A stretch of 5,378 nt of DNA from Oscillospiraceae bacterium (GCA_017424665.1 JAFOYK010000090.1:1-5378); one strand, 5' to 3'. Shown: positions 1 to 5,378, counted from the stretch's first letter. The notes: generated by a model from the letters alone, not told the origin. Numbers and translations are program-made.

Positions 1-321
1 GCATCATGGTCCAACGTAACCCGCGACGGTACCGAACTTATGGAACCGAACTTCCATTCCACCAACGGTGCAGGCCGTATCAAGATTCCTGCAGAAGATG
101 CAGCAATCATCGATCAGTATATCCTTGATTCCAAAACCACTTCCGATACCGCTGTTCGTGTTGAAAACCTCCAGCTCTGTAACGCAGCACTTCAGGAAAA
201 CGCATATGTACAGCCTATCTATAACGGCACCAACATTTTCTGCTACAACTCCAACTATACCGGCGTAACCCGTGATCCGGGCGGCGCGTTCTATCTTATA
301 GATATGGGATATGCAGAATAA
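1..321 (+). CDS. ABC transporter peptide-binding protein, SBP family 5 (OppA/DppA type), C-terminal fragment
   Basis: The reading frame is open from base 1 and gives 106 residues before TAA at 319-321; the gene begins outside the window. The fragment resembles the end of family 5 extracellular solute-binding proteins. It has a helix of the type 'AAIIDQYILDSKTTSD' followed by 'ALQENAYVQPIYNGTNIFCY', which matches the usual pattern of a late helix, then a segment in which the ligand-binding protein is 'in position' near proline and tyrosine, then the closing strand. The family captures oligo- or dipeptides outside the membrane and hands them to the permease. The signal peptide and most of the binding pocket are not visible, so substrate cannot be judged. 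It is followed by two ATPase genes of the same transporter class on the same strand, which supports the call. One TCA serine codon (4-6) is present, a codon absent from the three genes downstream. Family is fairly sure; substrate is unknown. Confidence 0.8.
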   Translation, partial: ASWSNVTRDGTELMEPNFHSTNGAGRIKIPAEDAAIIDQYILDSKTTSDTAVRVENLQLCNAALQENAYVQPIYNGTNIFCYNSNYTGVTRDPGGAFYLIDMGYAE

Positions 322-332
322 TTAAAAATTTT

Positions 333-350
333 CCGGCTTTGCCGGTTTTT
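333..350 (+). terminator. Weak terminator-like hairpin after the binding-protein gene
   Basis: A 5-bp G+C stem (CCGGC 333-337, loop TTT, GCCGG 341-345) is followed by five T residues at 346-350, starting 11 bases after the stop codon. The stem is short for a full intrinsic terminator. It could reduce, rather than stop, transcription into the ATPase genes, as expected where a binding protein is needed in excess over its ATPases. This effect is inferred. Confidence 0.4.
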
Positions 351-423
351 GGAACACACCTGCGGTGTGTTCCAAGCTGAGAGCTTCTTTGCTGAAAAAG
401 AAGAAATCAGCTTGAAACACACC
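351..423 (+). promoter_or_regulatory. Complex inverted-repeat region with two competing RNA folds
   Basis: Three related arms are visible. Arm A (351-360, GGAACACACC) is perfectly complementary to arm B (364-373, GGTGTGTTCC) across a 3-base loop. Arm B together with the next seven bases (364-380) is also complementary to 407-423 over 17 positions with one mismatch. Inside this larger hairpin, 384-390 (CTTCTTT) pairs with 397-403 (AAAGAAG). B can therefore pair with A or with 414-423, but not both. A run of six T follows at 429-434, 5 bases after the last arm, and the ribosome binding site comes directly after. The position between a binding-protein gene and its ATPase genes suits an mRNA-stability or attenuation element. 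A dispersed repeat is the main alternative. The repeats are seen; the function is inferred. Confidence 0.6.
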
Positions 424-434
424 CATGATTTTTT

Positions 435-440
435 AGGAGG
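435..440 (+). promoter_or_regulatory. Ribosome binding site that fixes the dppD start
   Basis: AGGAGG at 435-440 is a perfect Shine-Dalgarno core. It touches the ATG at 441 with no spacer, which cannot be used efficiently, but lies 9 bases before the in-frame ATG at 450. The second ATG is therefore taken as the start. Confidence 0.8.
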
Positions 441-449
441 ATGCTTCTT

Positions 450-1427
450 ATGGGAAAAGTGCTTGAAGTGAAGGACCTTGTTACAACCTTCCGAATCGAT
501 AAAAAAGAATATGAAGTTTTGCGTGGAGTTTCTTTCGATCTTAACGAAAACGAAACTCTCTGCATGGTTGGCGAATCCGGTTGCGGAAAGAGCGTTACCA
601 CCCTTTCCGTAATGGGACTTCTTCCGAACAACGGAAGAGTTGTTTCCGGCAGCATCAAACTTAACGGACAGGAACTTACCACCATGAGCCCGAAAGAACT
701 CAATGCTCTTCGCGGAAAACAGATGGGAATGATCTTCCAGGAACCCATGACTGCTCTTAACCCGCTTCTTACCATTGGCAGACAGATGACCGAAAGCCTT
801 ATGCTCCATCGCGGCATGAGCAAAAAAGAAGCTATGGCAACCGCAGTAAGCTATCTTGAAAAAGTCGGTATTGCAAACCCGGAAGAAAGACTTAAACAGT
901 TCCCGTTCCAGCTTTCCGGCGGTCTTCGCCAGCGTATCATGATTGCAATGGTAATGGCGGTTCAGCCCAGCCTCCTTATTGCAGACGAACCCACCACCGC
1001 TCTTGACGTTACCATTCAGAAACAGGTACTTGTTCTTCTTAACAAGCTTAAAAAAGACGTTTCCACCGGCGTTCTCTTCATCACCCATGACCTTTCCGTT
1101 GTTGCGGAAATTGCAGACAGAGTAATCGTTCTCTATTCCGGACGCAAAGTTGAGGAAGGAAGCATTGAACAGATTTTTGCAAAACCCCAGCATCCTTATA
1201 CCATCGGTCTTATGAACGCTGTTCCCAACGTTGACCTTGATGAATTCGATATCCAGCCCATCCCGGGAACTTTCCCGAACATCACCGAAGATATCGGCGG
1301 ATGCAGATTCCACCCGAGATGCCCTTATGCAACCGAAAGATGCAGAAAAGAAGTTCCCGAAATGCTTGAAACCGAACCGGGACACTTTGTATATTGCCAC
1401 AAAATTGAGGAGGAACAGAGCAAATGA
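450..1427 (+). CDS. dppD: Peptide ABC transporter ATP-binding protein, DppD/OppD type
   Basis: 325-residue cytoplasmic ATPase that powers peptide import as one half of the DppD-DppF pair. Motifs run in order: Walker A GESGCGKS (41-48), Q-loop Gln97 in FQEP, signature LSGGLRQ (155-161), Walker B LLIADE (175-180), D-loop ALD (184-186) and switch His213 in ITHD. The C-terminal oligopeptide/dipeptide transporter domain follows, with HPYT at 248-251. It contains Cys285, Cys291, Cys298 and Cys316 in the spacing C-x5-C-x6-C-x17-C, the motif linked to a 4Fe-4S cluster in this family. Length is normal for the family. The start at 450 is chosen over ATG 441 because AGGAGG at 435-440 abuts the earlier codon. 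The stop overlaps the start of the next gene (ATGA, 1424-1427), which points to translational coupling. Whether the transported peptides are di- or oligopeptides cannot be told, so oppD is an equally fair name. Confidence 0.93.
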   Translation: MGKVLEVKDLVTTFRIDKKEYEVLRGVSFDLNENETLCMVGESGCGKSVTTLSVMGLLPNNGRVVSGSIKLNGQELTTMSPKELNALRGKQMGMIFQEPMTALNPLLTIGRQMTESLMLHRGMSKKEAMATAVSYLEKVGIANPEERLKQFPFQLSGGLRQRIMIAMVMAVQPSLLIADEPTTALDVTIQKQVLVLLNKLKKDVSTGVLFITHDLSVVAEIADRVIVLYSGRKVEEGSIEQIFAKPQHPYTIGLMNAVPNVDLDEFDIQPIPGTFPNITEDIGGCRFHPRCPYATERCRKEVPEMLETEPGHFVYCHKIEEEQSK

Positions 1428-3001
1428 GCGAAGATAAAAAAACATTGCTTGAACTGAAAAAGCTCAAAAAATATTTCCCTGTTCGCCGCGGAGTTTACAT
1501 CAAGGCTATTGAAGACGTTTCCTTCAAAATCACCGAAGGCGAAAAATTCGGTGTTGTTGGTGAATCCGGATGCGGAAAATCCACCCTTGGCCGTGTTATT
1601 CTCCAGCTTTATCCTCAGACCAGCGGTGCCTGCATTTATTACGGAAGAACCTTTGACGAAATGTGCCCGAAATATTTCGGAAAAGAAATCGCAAAGCTTC
1701 CGCAGTATCAGAAAAAAGCAGACGAATTCTTTAAAAAATCCCTTGAAGTTGATAAAAAAGCAGACGTTCTCCGCATTGAAATCGATGCTCTTTCCGCAAG
1801 GGGCAACGATAAAGAGGTAAAAAAAGAAGCAAGACTTGCAAAAAAACTCAGCGGTCTTGAATTCAAATCCAAAGAACTTAAAAAAGATGCTTCCCGTCAG
1901 CTTCGTGAGGGTTCCAGAACCGTAGGTTCCCTTATCCTTTGCAAGGACCTTCCCGCTGTTCAGGAACTTTTCTCCAAAGCACAGAAAGAAACCCTCATTT
2001 CTTCCGAAAAAATTCATAAATACCGTGATCTTGAACGTAATTATGAGGAATCCAGAGTTTCCGGAAACTCTAACGAGGCAATCAAAAAAGAAATGGACGA
2101 TATCCAGGTCCAGATAAAAGAACATGTTGCTGCAGCGAAAGCTTTCCGCCAGGAAGCATGGGATAAGTATCACGGAAAAGATATTCTTCCCATAACCGAA
2201 CGCTGCCTTGATCCCGAATATCAGAAAAAACTCGACGGAAACTATGAAACCGGTATCAACCTCGGTAAACTTACCAAGACCGAAATGCGCGAACTTCGCC
2301 GTGAAATGCAGATGATCTTCCAGGATCCGGCCGCATCTCTCGACCCCCGCCAGTCTGTAGGTAAATCCATCGAGGAAGTTTATAAAATCAACACCGATTA
2401 TTCCGCACAGCTCCGCAAGGAAAAAACCATGGATCTTCTCGAAAAAGTAGGTCTTAAACGCGAGCATTATTATTCCTATCCTCACGCACTTTCCGGCGGC
2501 CAGAAACAGCGTGTCGGAATTGCAAGAGCTATTGCTCTTGATACCAAATTCGTTGTTCTTGATGAATCTGTTTCCGCTCTTGACGTTTCCGTCCAGGCAC
2601 AGATCCTCCAGCTTCTTAACGAGCTCAGTGATGAAAAAGAACTTACCTATTTCTTCATCACCCATGACCTTGGTGTTGTAAAACATTTCTGCGACAGAAT
2701 CCTTGTTATGTATCTCGGAAATCTTTGTGAAATTGCAGATTCCAAAGACCTTTTCCACAACACCCTCCATCCCTATACCGAATCTCTCCTTGCTTCTGTT
2801 CCGAGACTTACTCTTAACCAGGAGCACTCCACCGAATTTGTTCTTGACGGCGACGTACCGAGCGCTATGAATCCCCCGAAAGGCTGTCCTTTCCACACCA
2901 GATGCTCCAAATGCATGGAAATCTGCAAAAAGGAAAAACCGCCCATTATCGAAAAAGAACCGGGACATTTTGTTGCCTGCCATCTCTACAGCCAGGAATA
3001 A
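1424..3001 (+). CDS. dppF: Peptide ABC transporter ATP-binding protein, DppF/OppF type, with a ~200-residue insertion
   Basis: 525-residue cytoplasmic ATPase, about 200 residues longer than usual for DppF/OppF (roughly 320-340). Motifs are intact and ordered: Walker A GESGCGKS (46-53), Q-loop Gln300 in MIFQDP, signature LSGGQKQ (356-362), Walker B FVVLDE (376-381) with SALD after it, and switch His414 in ITHD. The C-terminal transporter domain has HPYT (449-452) and Cys488, Cys494, Cys501 and Cys519, with exactly the C-x5-C-x6-C-x17-C spacing seen in the partner ATPase; Cys497 is an extra cysteine inside it. The added segment lies at about residues 75-276, between the SGACIYYG strand and the INLGKL strand that normally follow one another. 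GAGGAGG at 1407-1413 lies 10 bases before the ATG, and the gene overlaps dppD by 4 bases. Both nucleotide sites appear functional. What the insertion does is unknown. Confidence 0.92.
   Translation: MSEDKKTLLELKKLKKYFPVRRGVYIKAIEDVSFKITEGEKFGVVGESGCGKSTLGRVILQLYPQTSGACIYYGRTFDEMCPKYFGKEIAKLPQYQKKADEFFKKSLEVDKKADVLRIEIDALSARGNDKEVKKEARLAKKLSGLEFKSKELKKDASRQLREGSRTVGSLILCKDLPAVQELFSKAQKETLISSEKIHKYRDLERNYEESRVSGNSNEAIKKEMDDIQVQIKEHVAAAKAFRQEAWDKYHGKDILPITERCLDPEYQKKLDGNYETGINLGKLTKTEMRELRREMQMIFQDPAASLDPRQSVGKSIEEVYKINTDYSAQLRKEKTMDLLEKVGLKREHYYSYPHALSGGQKQRVGIARAIALDTKFVVLDESVSALDVSVQAQILQLLNELSDEKELTYFFITHDLGVVKHFCDRILVMYLGNLCEIADSKDLFHNTLHPYTESLLASVPRLTLNQEHSTEFVLDGDVPSAMNPPKGCPFHTRCSKCMEICKKEKPPIIEKEPGHFVACHLYSQE
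1646..2251 (+). other. Region encoding the charged, probably helical insertion in the DppF-type ATPase
   Basis: About 202 residues (approximately 75-276 of the protein) rich in Lys, Glu, Asp, Arg, Gln and Ala, with long stretches free of proline and glycine, for example around residues 97-160 and 215-248. The pattern suggests paired helices or a coiled coil projecting from the nucleotide-binding domain, separated by a less helical part near 163-180 (GSRTVGSLILCKDLPAVQ). It joins the ATPase fold in frame, without a frameshift or stop, and codon use is like that of the surrounding gene (no TTA, CTA or TCA codon), so recent insertion of foreign DNA is not indicated. The segment has no membrane-spanning stretch, no intein motif and no second Walker motif. 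I do not recognise it as a named domain. The borders are approximate, judged from where the family's normal sequence resumes. Confidence 0.8.
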
Positions 3002-3013
3002 GGAGAAAATTAT

Positions 3014-4645
3014 ATGGAAACCCCTTTTAACCCAACATATCAGAAATATCCTTCTCAGCGCTATCCTATCTATGCCCGCGGCGGTATGGTAAACGCTTCC
3101 AGCCCTCAGGCTTCCGCAGCAGGACTTGAAGTTCTTAAAAAAGGCGGAAACGCAATGGATGCCGCTGTTGCAACCGCTTCCGCACTTACAGTTGTTGAAC
3201 CCACCGCAAACGGAATCGGTTCCGACGCCTTTGCTCTCGTTTGGTCCGCAAAAGACCGGAAACTCTATGGTCTCAACTCCAGCGGCCCTGCTCCCATGGC
3301 TGCTTCCATTAAAGCTATCCTTGCGGATAAAAAAGATAACGAAGGAAAAATGCCCACTTTCGGCTGGACAGCAGTGACCGTTCCCGGTGCTCCCAAAGCC
3401 TGGGCAGAACTTAACAAACGTTTCGGAAAACTTTCTCTTTCCGAAGACCTTGCTCCTGCAGTTCGCTACGCAAGAGAAGGTTATCCCTGCTCTCCCAACC
3501 TTGCGCTTATGTGGCAGAGGGCTTACAACAGATATACAAAAGCCTTTGACGGAAAACCGGAATTTGACGAATGGTTCAAAACCTTCACTCCGGACGGAAA
3601 ACCTTATGAGGCCGGCGATATAATCAAACTTCCGAACCATGCGAAAACTCTTGAAGCAATCGGCGCAACCAATGCGGATGCTTTCTATTCCGGAGAGATC
3701 GCAAAGAAAATTGATGAAGACAGCCGTGAATTCGGCGGATACCTCCGTTATGAGGATCTTGCCAAATTTGAAGCAAAATGGGTCGAACCCATTAAAGTGA
3801 ATTACCGCGGATATGAAGTTTGTGAAATTCCCCCCAACGGCCAGGGAATTGTTGCTCTTATGGCGCTCAATATCCTTAAAGAATTTGAGTTCACCGAAAA
3901 AGACTGCGTTGAAACTTATCATAAACAGCTTGAAGCAATCAAAATGGCTTTTGCCGATGCCTTCCACTATGTAACCGACCCGGACCACATGGAAGTTGAT
4001 TACAATGCTCTCATCGCTCCGGAATACGGCGCAGAAAGAGCAAAGGAAATGGGAGAAACCGCAAAAGTTTATACCCATTCCATTCCTCCCAAGAGCGGAA
4101 CTGTTTATTTCTGCTGCGCTGACGGCGAAGGAAACATGGTTTCTTTCATCCAGTCCAACTATATGGGCTTCGGCTCCGGAATCGTTGTAAAAGACACCGG
4201 CGTTTCTCTCCAGAACCGCGGATGTGACTTCTCCCTTAATCCGGAAGATGCAAACTGTCTTAAACCCGGAAAACGCACCTACCACACAATTATTCCCGGC
4301 TTTATTCTTAAAGACGGAAAAGCGGTCGGTCCTTTCGGCGTAATGGGCGGTTATATGCAGCCCCAGGGACATCTTCAGGTTGCAATGAATTACATCGATT
4401 TCCACCTTGATCCTCAGCAGGCTCTGGATGCCCCCAGATGGCAGTGGATGCGCGATAATACAATTACTGTCGAAACAAGATTCAACAGCGAAATAGCCCG
4501 TTTGCTCCAGCAGAAAGGCCATGATATCCGTGTTGATCTCACGACCCCGAGTTTCGGCCGCGGCCAGATGAGAGTCCGTCTTGAAAACGGAACTCTTGTC
4601 GGCGGAACCGAATCCAGAACCGACAGCAATATTGCTTGCTATTGA
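3014..4645 (+). CDS. Gamma-glutamyltransferase family Ntn hydrolase, cytoplasmic, atypical substrate site
   Basis: 543-residue member of the gamma-glutamyltransferase/cephalosporin-acylase family, whose precursors cut themselves so that a new N-terminal Thr becomes the nucleophile. The N-terminal family block (GGNAMDAAVA, 44-53) is present. The predicted cut is before Thr363 in SGTVYF, giving subunits of about 362 and 181 residues. By alignment to E. coli Ggt numbering from memory, Thr363 matches Thr391, Asp405 matches Asp433, and Gly445-Gly446 match the oxyanion Gly483-Gly484. The carboxylate-binding Arg114 is replaced by Ser90 (context NSSGPAP), and Ser462-Ser463 by His424-Thr425. The lid loop is about 10 residues shorter, as in lidless relatives such as the YwrD type. 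There is no signal peptide, so the enzyme should act inside the cell, probably on imported peptides. AAGGAG at 3000-3005 lies 8 bases before the ATG, and the gene starts 12 bases after dppF. Family is sure; the substrate is not. Confidence 0.92.
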   Translation: METPFNPTYQKYPSQRYPIYARGGMVNASSPQASAAGLEVLKKGGNAMDAAVATASALTVVEPTANGIGSDAFALVWSAKDRKLYGLNSSGPAPMAASIKAILADKKDNEGKMPTFGWTAVTVPGAPKAWAELNKRFGKLSLSEDLAPAVRYAREGYPCSPNLALMWQRAYNRYTKAFDGKPEFDEWFKTFTPDGKPYEAGDIIKLPNHAKTLEAIGATNADAFYSGEIAKKIDEDSREFGGYLRYEDLAKFEAKWVEPIKVNYRGYEVCEIPPNGQGIVALMALNILKEFEFTEKDCVETYHKQLEAIKMAFADAFHYVTDPDHMEVDYNALIAPEYGAERAKEMGETAKVYTHSIPPKSGTVYFCCADGEGNMVSFIQSNYMGFGSGIVVKDTGVSLQNRGCDFSLNPEDANCLKPGKRTYHTIIPGFILKDGKAVGPFGVMGGYMQPQGHLQVAMNYIDFHLDPQQALDAPRWQWMRDNTITVETRFNSEIARLLQQKGHDIRVDLTTPSFGRGQMRVRLENGTLVGGTESRTDSNIACY

Positions 4646-4653
4646 TTAAAAAT

Positions 4654-4689
4654 AAAACTCCCGGAACGAAAACGTTCCGGGAGTTTTTT
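4654..4689 (+). terminator. Strong intrinsic terminator of the peptide-uptake operon
   Basis: ACTCCCGGAACG (4657-4668) pairs perfectly with CGTTCCGGGAGT (4673-4684) around an AAAA loop. Flanking A and T residues extend the stem to 15 bp, and six T (4684-4689) follow. It begins 8 bases after the hydrolase stop codon. Confidence 0.95.
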
Positions 4690-4690
4690 G

Positions 4691-4719
4691 TTGTTAAAAG
4701 GAAAAAATTGTTGTATAAT
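4691..4719 (+). promoter_or_regulatory. Predicted sigma-70/SigA promoter of def
   Basis: TTGTTA (4691-4696, -35) and a perfect TATAAT (4714-4719, -10) are separated by exactly 17 bases. Transcription would start near 4726, giving a leader of about 28 bases. The -35 box begins one base after the T-run of the preceding terminator, so def is insulated from the operon upstream yet immediately next to it. Confidence 0.85.
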
Positions 4720-4753
4720 TTTTAAAGAAAATAAAAAAGCGGGGTTTTAAATT

Positions 4754-5164
4754 ATGATAAAACAAATCGTTCACGATCCAATGTTTCTTGCGCAAAAATC
4801 CACCGAAGCAACTTTTATGGATTTGCAGACGGCAAAAGACCTTCTCGATACCCTTGCGGCAAACCGTGCCGGCTGCGTCGGCCTTGCGGCAAATATGATA
4901 GGCGTTAAAAAACGCATAATCGTTTTTGATAACAACGGAACGGATATGGCAATGCTTAACCCGGAAATTATCGAAAAGAGCGGGGAATATGAAACGGAGG
5001 AAGGCTGTCTTTCCCTTTCGGGAATCCGCAAAACAAAGCGTTTTCAGCTGATAACCGTAAAATATCTGGATATAAATTTAAAACCCCAGACCGGAAAATT
5101 TTTCGGTTGGAGCGCCCAGATAATCCAGCATGAGATCGACCATTGCAACGGAATTTTGATATAA
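4754..5164 (+). CDS. def: Peptide deformylase, short form with altered motif I
   Basis: 136-residue metal-dependent hydrolase that removes the N-formyl group from newly made proteins. Motif II EGCLS (83-87, metal ligand Cys85) and motif III QHEIDH (125-130, ligands His126 and His130, catalytic Glu127) are complete. Motif I, normally GxGLAAxQ, reads GLAANM (43-48): the Gln is replaced by Met48. The protein ends six residues after motif III (CNGILI), so the C-terminal helix of the usual roughly 165-190-residue enzymes is absent. Proteins of this length with the GLAANM form are, from memory, found in Clostridia. The ribosome binding site is poor (GCGGGG, 4739-4744, 9 bases before ATG), in contrast to the strong promoter. 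Unlike the operon upstream, the gene uses a TTA leucine codon. It forms a single-gene transcription unit. The deformylase fold is fairly certain; whether it is the main deformylase of the cell is not. Confidence 0.88.
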   Translation: MIKQIVHDPMFLAQKSTEATFMDLQTAKDLLDTLAANRAGCVGLAANMIGVKKRIIVFDNNGTDMAMLNPEIIEKSGEYETEEGCLSLSGIRKTKRFQLITVKYLDINLKPQTGKFFGWSAQIIQHEIDHCNGILI

Positions 5165-5166
5165 AG

Positions 5167-5196
5167 AAAAACGCCTGCTTCTGCAGGCGTTTTTTT
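5167..5196. terminator. Bidirectional intrinsic terminator between convergent genes
   Basis: ACGCCTGC (5171-5178) pairs with GCAGGCGT (5183-5190) around TTCT, with A residues before (5167-5170) and T residues after (5191-5196) extending the stem. It starts 2 bases after the def stop codon. Read on the - strand the same stem is followed by TTTTC, so it can end the opposing gene as well, whose stop codon (5195-5197) falls on the T-run. Confidence 0.92.
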
Positions 5197-5378
5197 AAAA
5201 TCCAAAAGTTCTCGAAACTTTTTGCAAGGTTTCAACAATGTTTATTTTCTGCGGGCAGTTTGCTTCGCAAAGGCGGCAGCGCATGCAGTCGGAAGGCCTT
5301 GAAAAATTCCGGGTAAGTCCGGAATAAGCGTGTTCAATCTTCCAGCTTTCCTCCGGATTACGGCAATATTCGTTATAA
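5195..5378 (-). CDS. 4Fe-4S protein, probable aldo/keto reductase, C-terminal fragment
   Basis: On the - strand an open frame enters from the right edge (first complete codon 5377-5375) and runs 60 residues to TAA at 5197-5195. It contains a ferredoxin-type CxxCxxCxxxCP motif (CMRCRLCEANCP, residues 31-42 of the fragment), which binds one 4Fe-4S cluster. After it come KINIVETL and a short tail ending in TFGF. A single such motif near the end, preceded by a YNEY-type helix and followed by 'PQ-I-I-E-L-KV', is the usual finish of the aldo/keto reductases that carry a C-terminal ferredoxin-like segment, enzymes found in anaerobes. The catalytic barrel is outside the window, so the reductase call rests on the tail alone; another 4Fe-4S oxidoreductase is possible. 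The gene converges on def with 30 bases between stop codons. Confidence 0.72.
   Translation of the reverse strand, partial: YNEYCRNPEESWKIEHAYSGLTRNFSRPSDCMRCRLCEANCPQKINIVETLQKVSRTFGF

Noticed and set aside
412..440. TTGAAA at 412-417 as a -35 box for a dppD promoter
   Set aside because: A 17-base spacer would place the -10 box on the AGGAGG ribosome binding site, and no TATAAT-like sequence fits nearby.
441..449. ATG at 441 as the start of dppD
   Set aside because: The AGGAGG ribosome binding site touches this codon with no spacer; the in-frame ATG at 450 has a proper 9-base spacing.
291..1445. A 384-residue open frame on the - strand over dppD
   Set aside because: Same cause: it mirrors the dppD reading frame and shows no family features or ribosome binding site.
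1646..2251. An intein, a frameshifted gene fusion or a mobile insertion as the origin of the extra DppF segment
   Set aside because: No intein splice residues or endonuclease motifs, no stop or frame change, no target-site repeats seen at the borders, and codon use matches the host gene.
3014..3100. A secreted gamma-glutamyltransferase with an N-terminal signal peptide
   Set aside because: The first 30 residues are polar, with Pro, Gln, Tyr and Arg and no hydrophobic core, and the family block starts by residue 21.
1325..4522. A 1,065-residue open frame on the - strand spanning dppF and the hydrolase gene
   Set aside because: It lies exactly in register with the codons of the + strand genes and is open only because they lack TTA, CTA and TCA codons. 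Its translation is Phe- and Cys-rich with no recognisable domain, while the + strand genes have complete motifs.
5044..5238. A 64-residue open frame on the - strand across the def 3' end and its terminator
   Set aside because: It reads through the intrinsic terminator hairpin and the end of def, and it is out of frame with the convincing 4Fe-4S protein tail that occupies the same strand.

Overview
The window reads as a compact stretch of chromosome from an anaerobic bacterium of moderate G+C content, most likely a gut-type member of the Bacillota (Clostridia). This placement is an inference. It rests on strong AGGAGG-type ribosome binding sites, a short 136-residue peptide deformylase with the GLAANM version of motif I (which I associate from memory with Clostridia), and a 4Fe-4S protein at the right edge. 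No rRNA, tRNA or other marker is present to confirm it.

Positions 1-4645 hold the distal part of a peptide-uptake operon on the + strand. In order it contains the C-terminal end of a family 5 (Opp/Dpp-type) solute-binding protein, a structured 128-base intergenic region, a DppD/OppD-type ATPase, a DppF/OppF-type ATPase, and an Ntn hydrolase of the gamma-glutamyltransferase family. The two ATPase genes overlap by 4 bases (ATGA), and the hydrolase starts 12 bases after the second ATPase. The permease genes must lie upstream of the window or elsewhere. The implied logic is import of peptides followed by intracellular cleavage of an amide or gamma-glutamyl bond, since the hydrolase has no signal peptide. 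A strong intrinsic terminator at 4654-4689 ends the operon.

Positions 4691-5196 form a separate unit: a near-consensus promoter directly after that terminator, a short peptide deformylase gene (def), and a second intrinsic terminator. From 5378 back to 5195 the - strand carries the C-terminal end of a 4Fe-4S protein, probably an aldo/keto reductase. It converges on def and shares the 5167-5196 terminator.

The most unusual feature is in the DppF-type ATPase. It carries an extra segment of about 200 charged, probably helical residues between the first beta-sheet subdomain and the Q-loop, while every nucleotide-binding motif stays intact. Second is the intergenic region before dppD, where one sequence arm can pair with either of two partners. 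Third is the hydrolase, which keeps the catalytic threonine and oxyanion glycines but has replaced the residues that grip the gamma-glutamyl carboxylate in the E. coli enzyme, so its substrate is probably not a classical gamma-glutamyl compound. I see no CRISPR array, insertion sequence, tRNA or phage gene.
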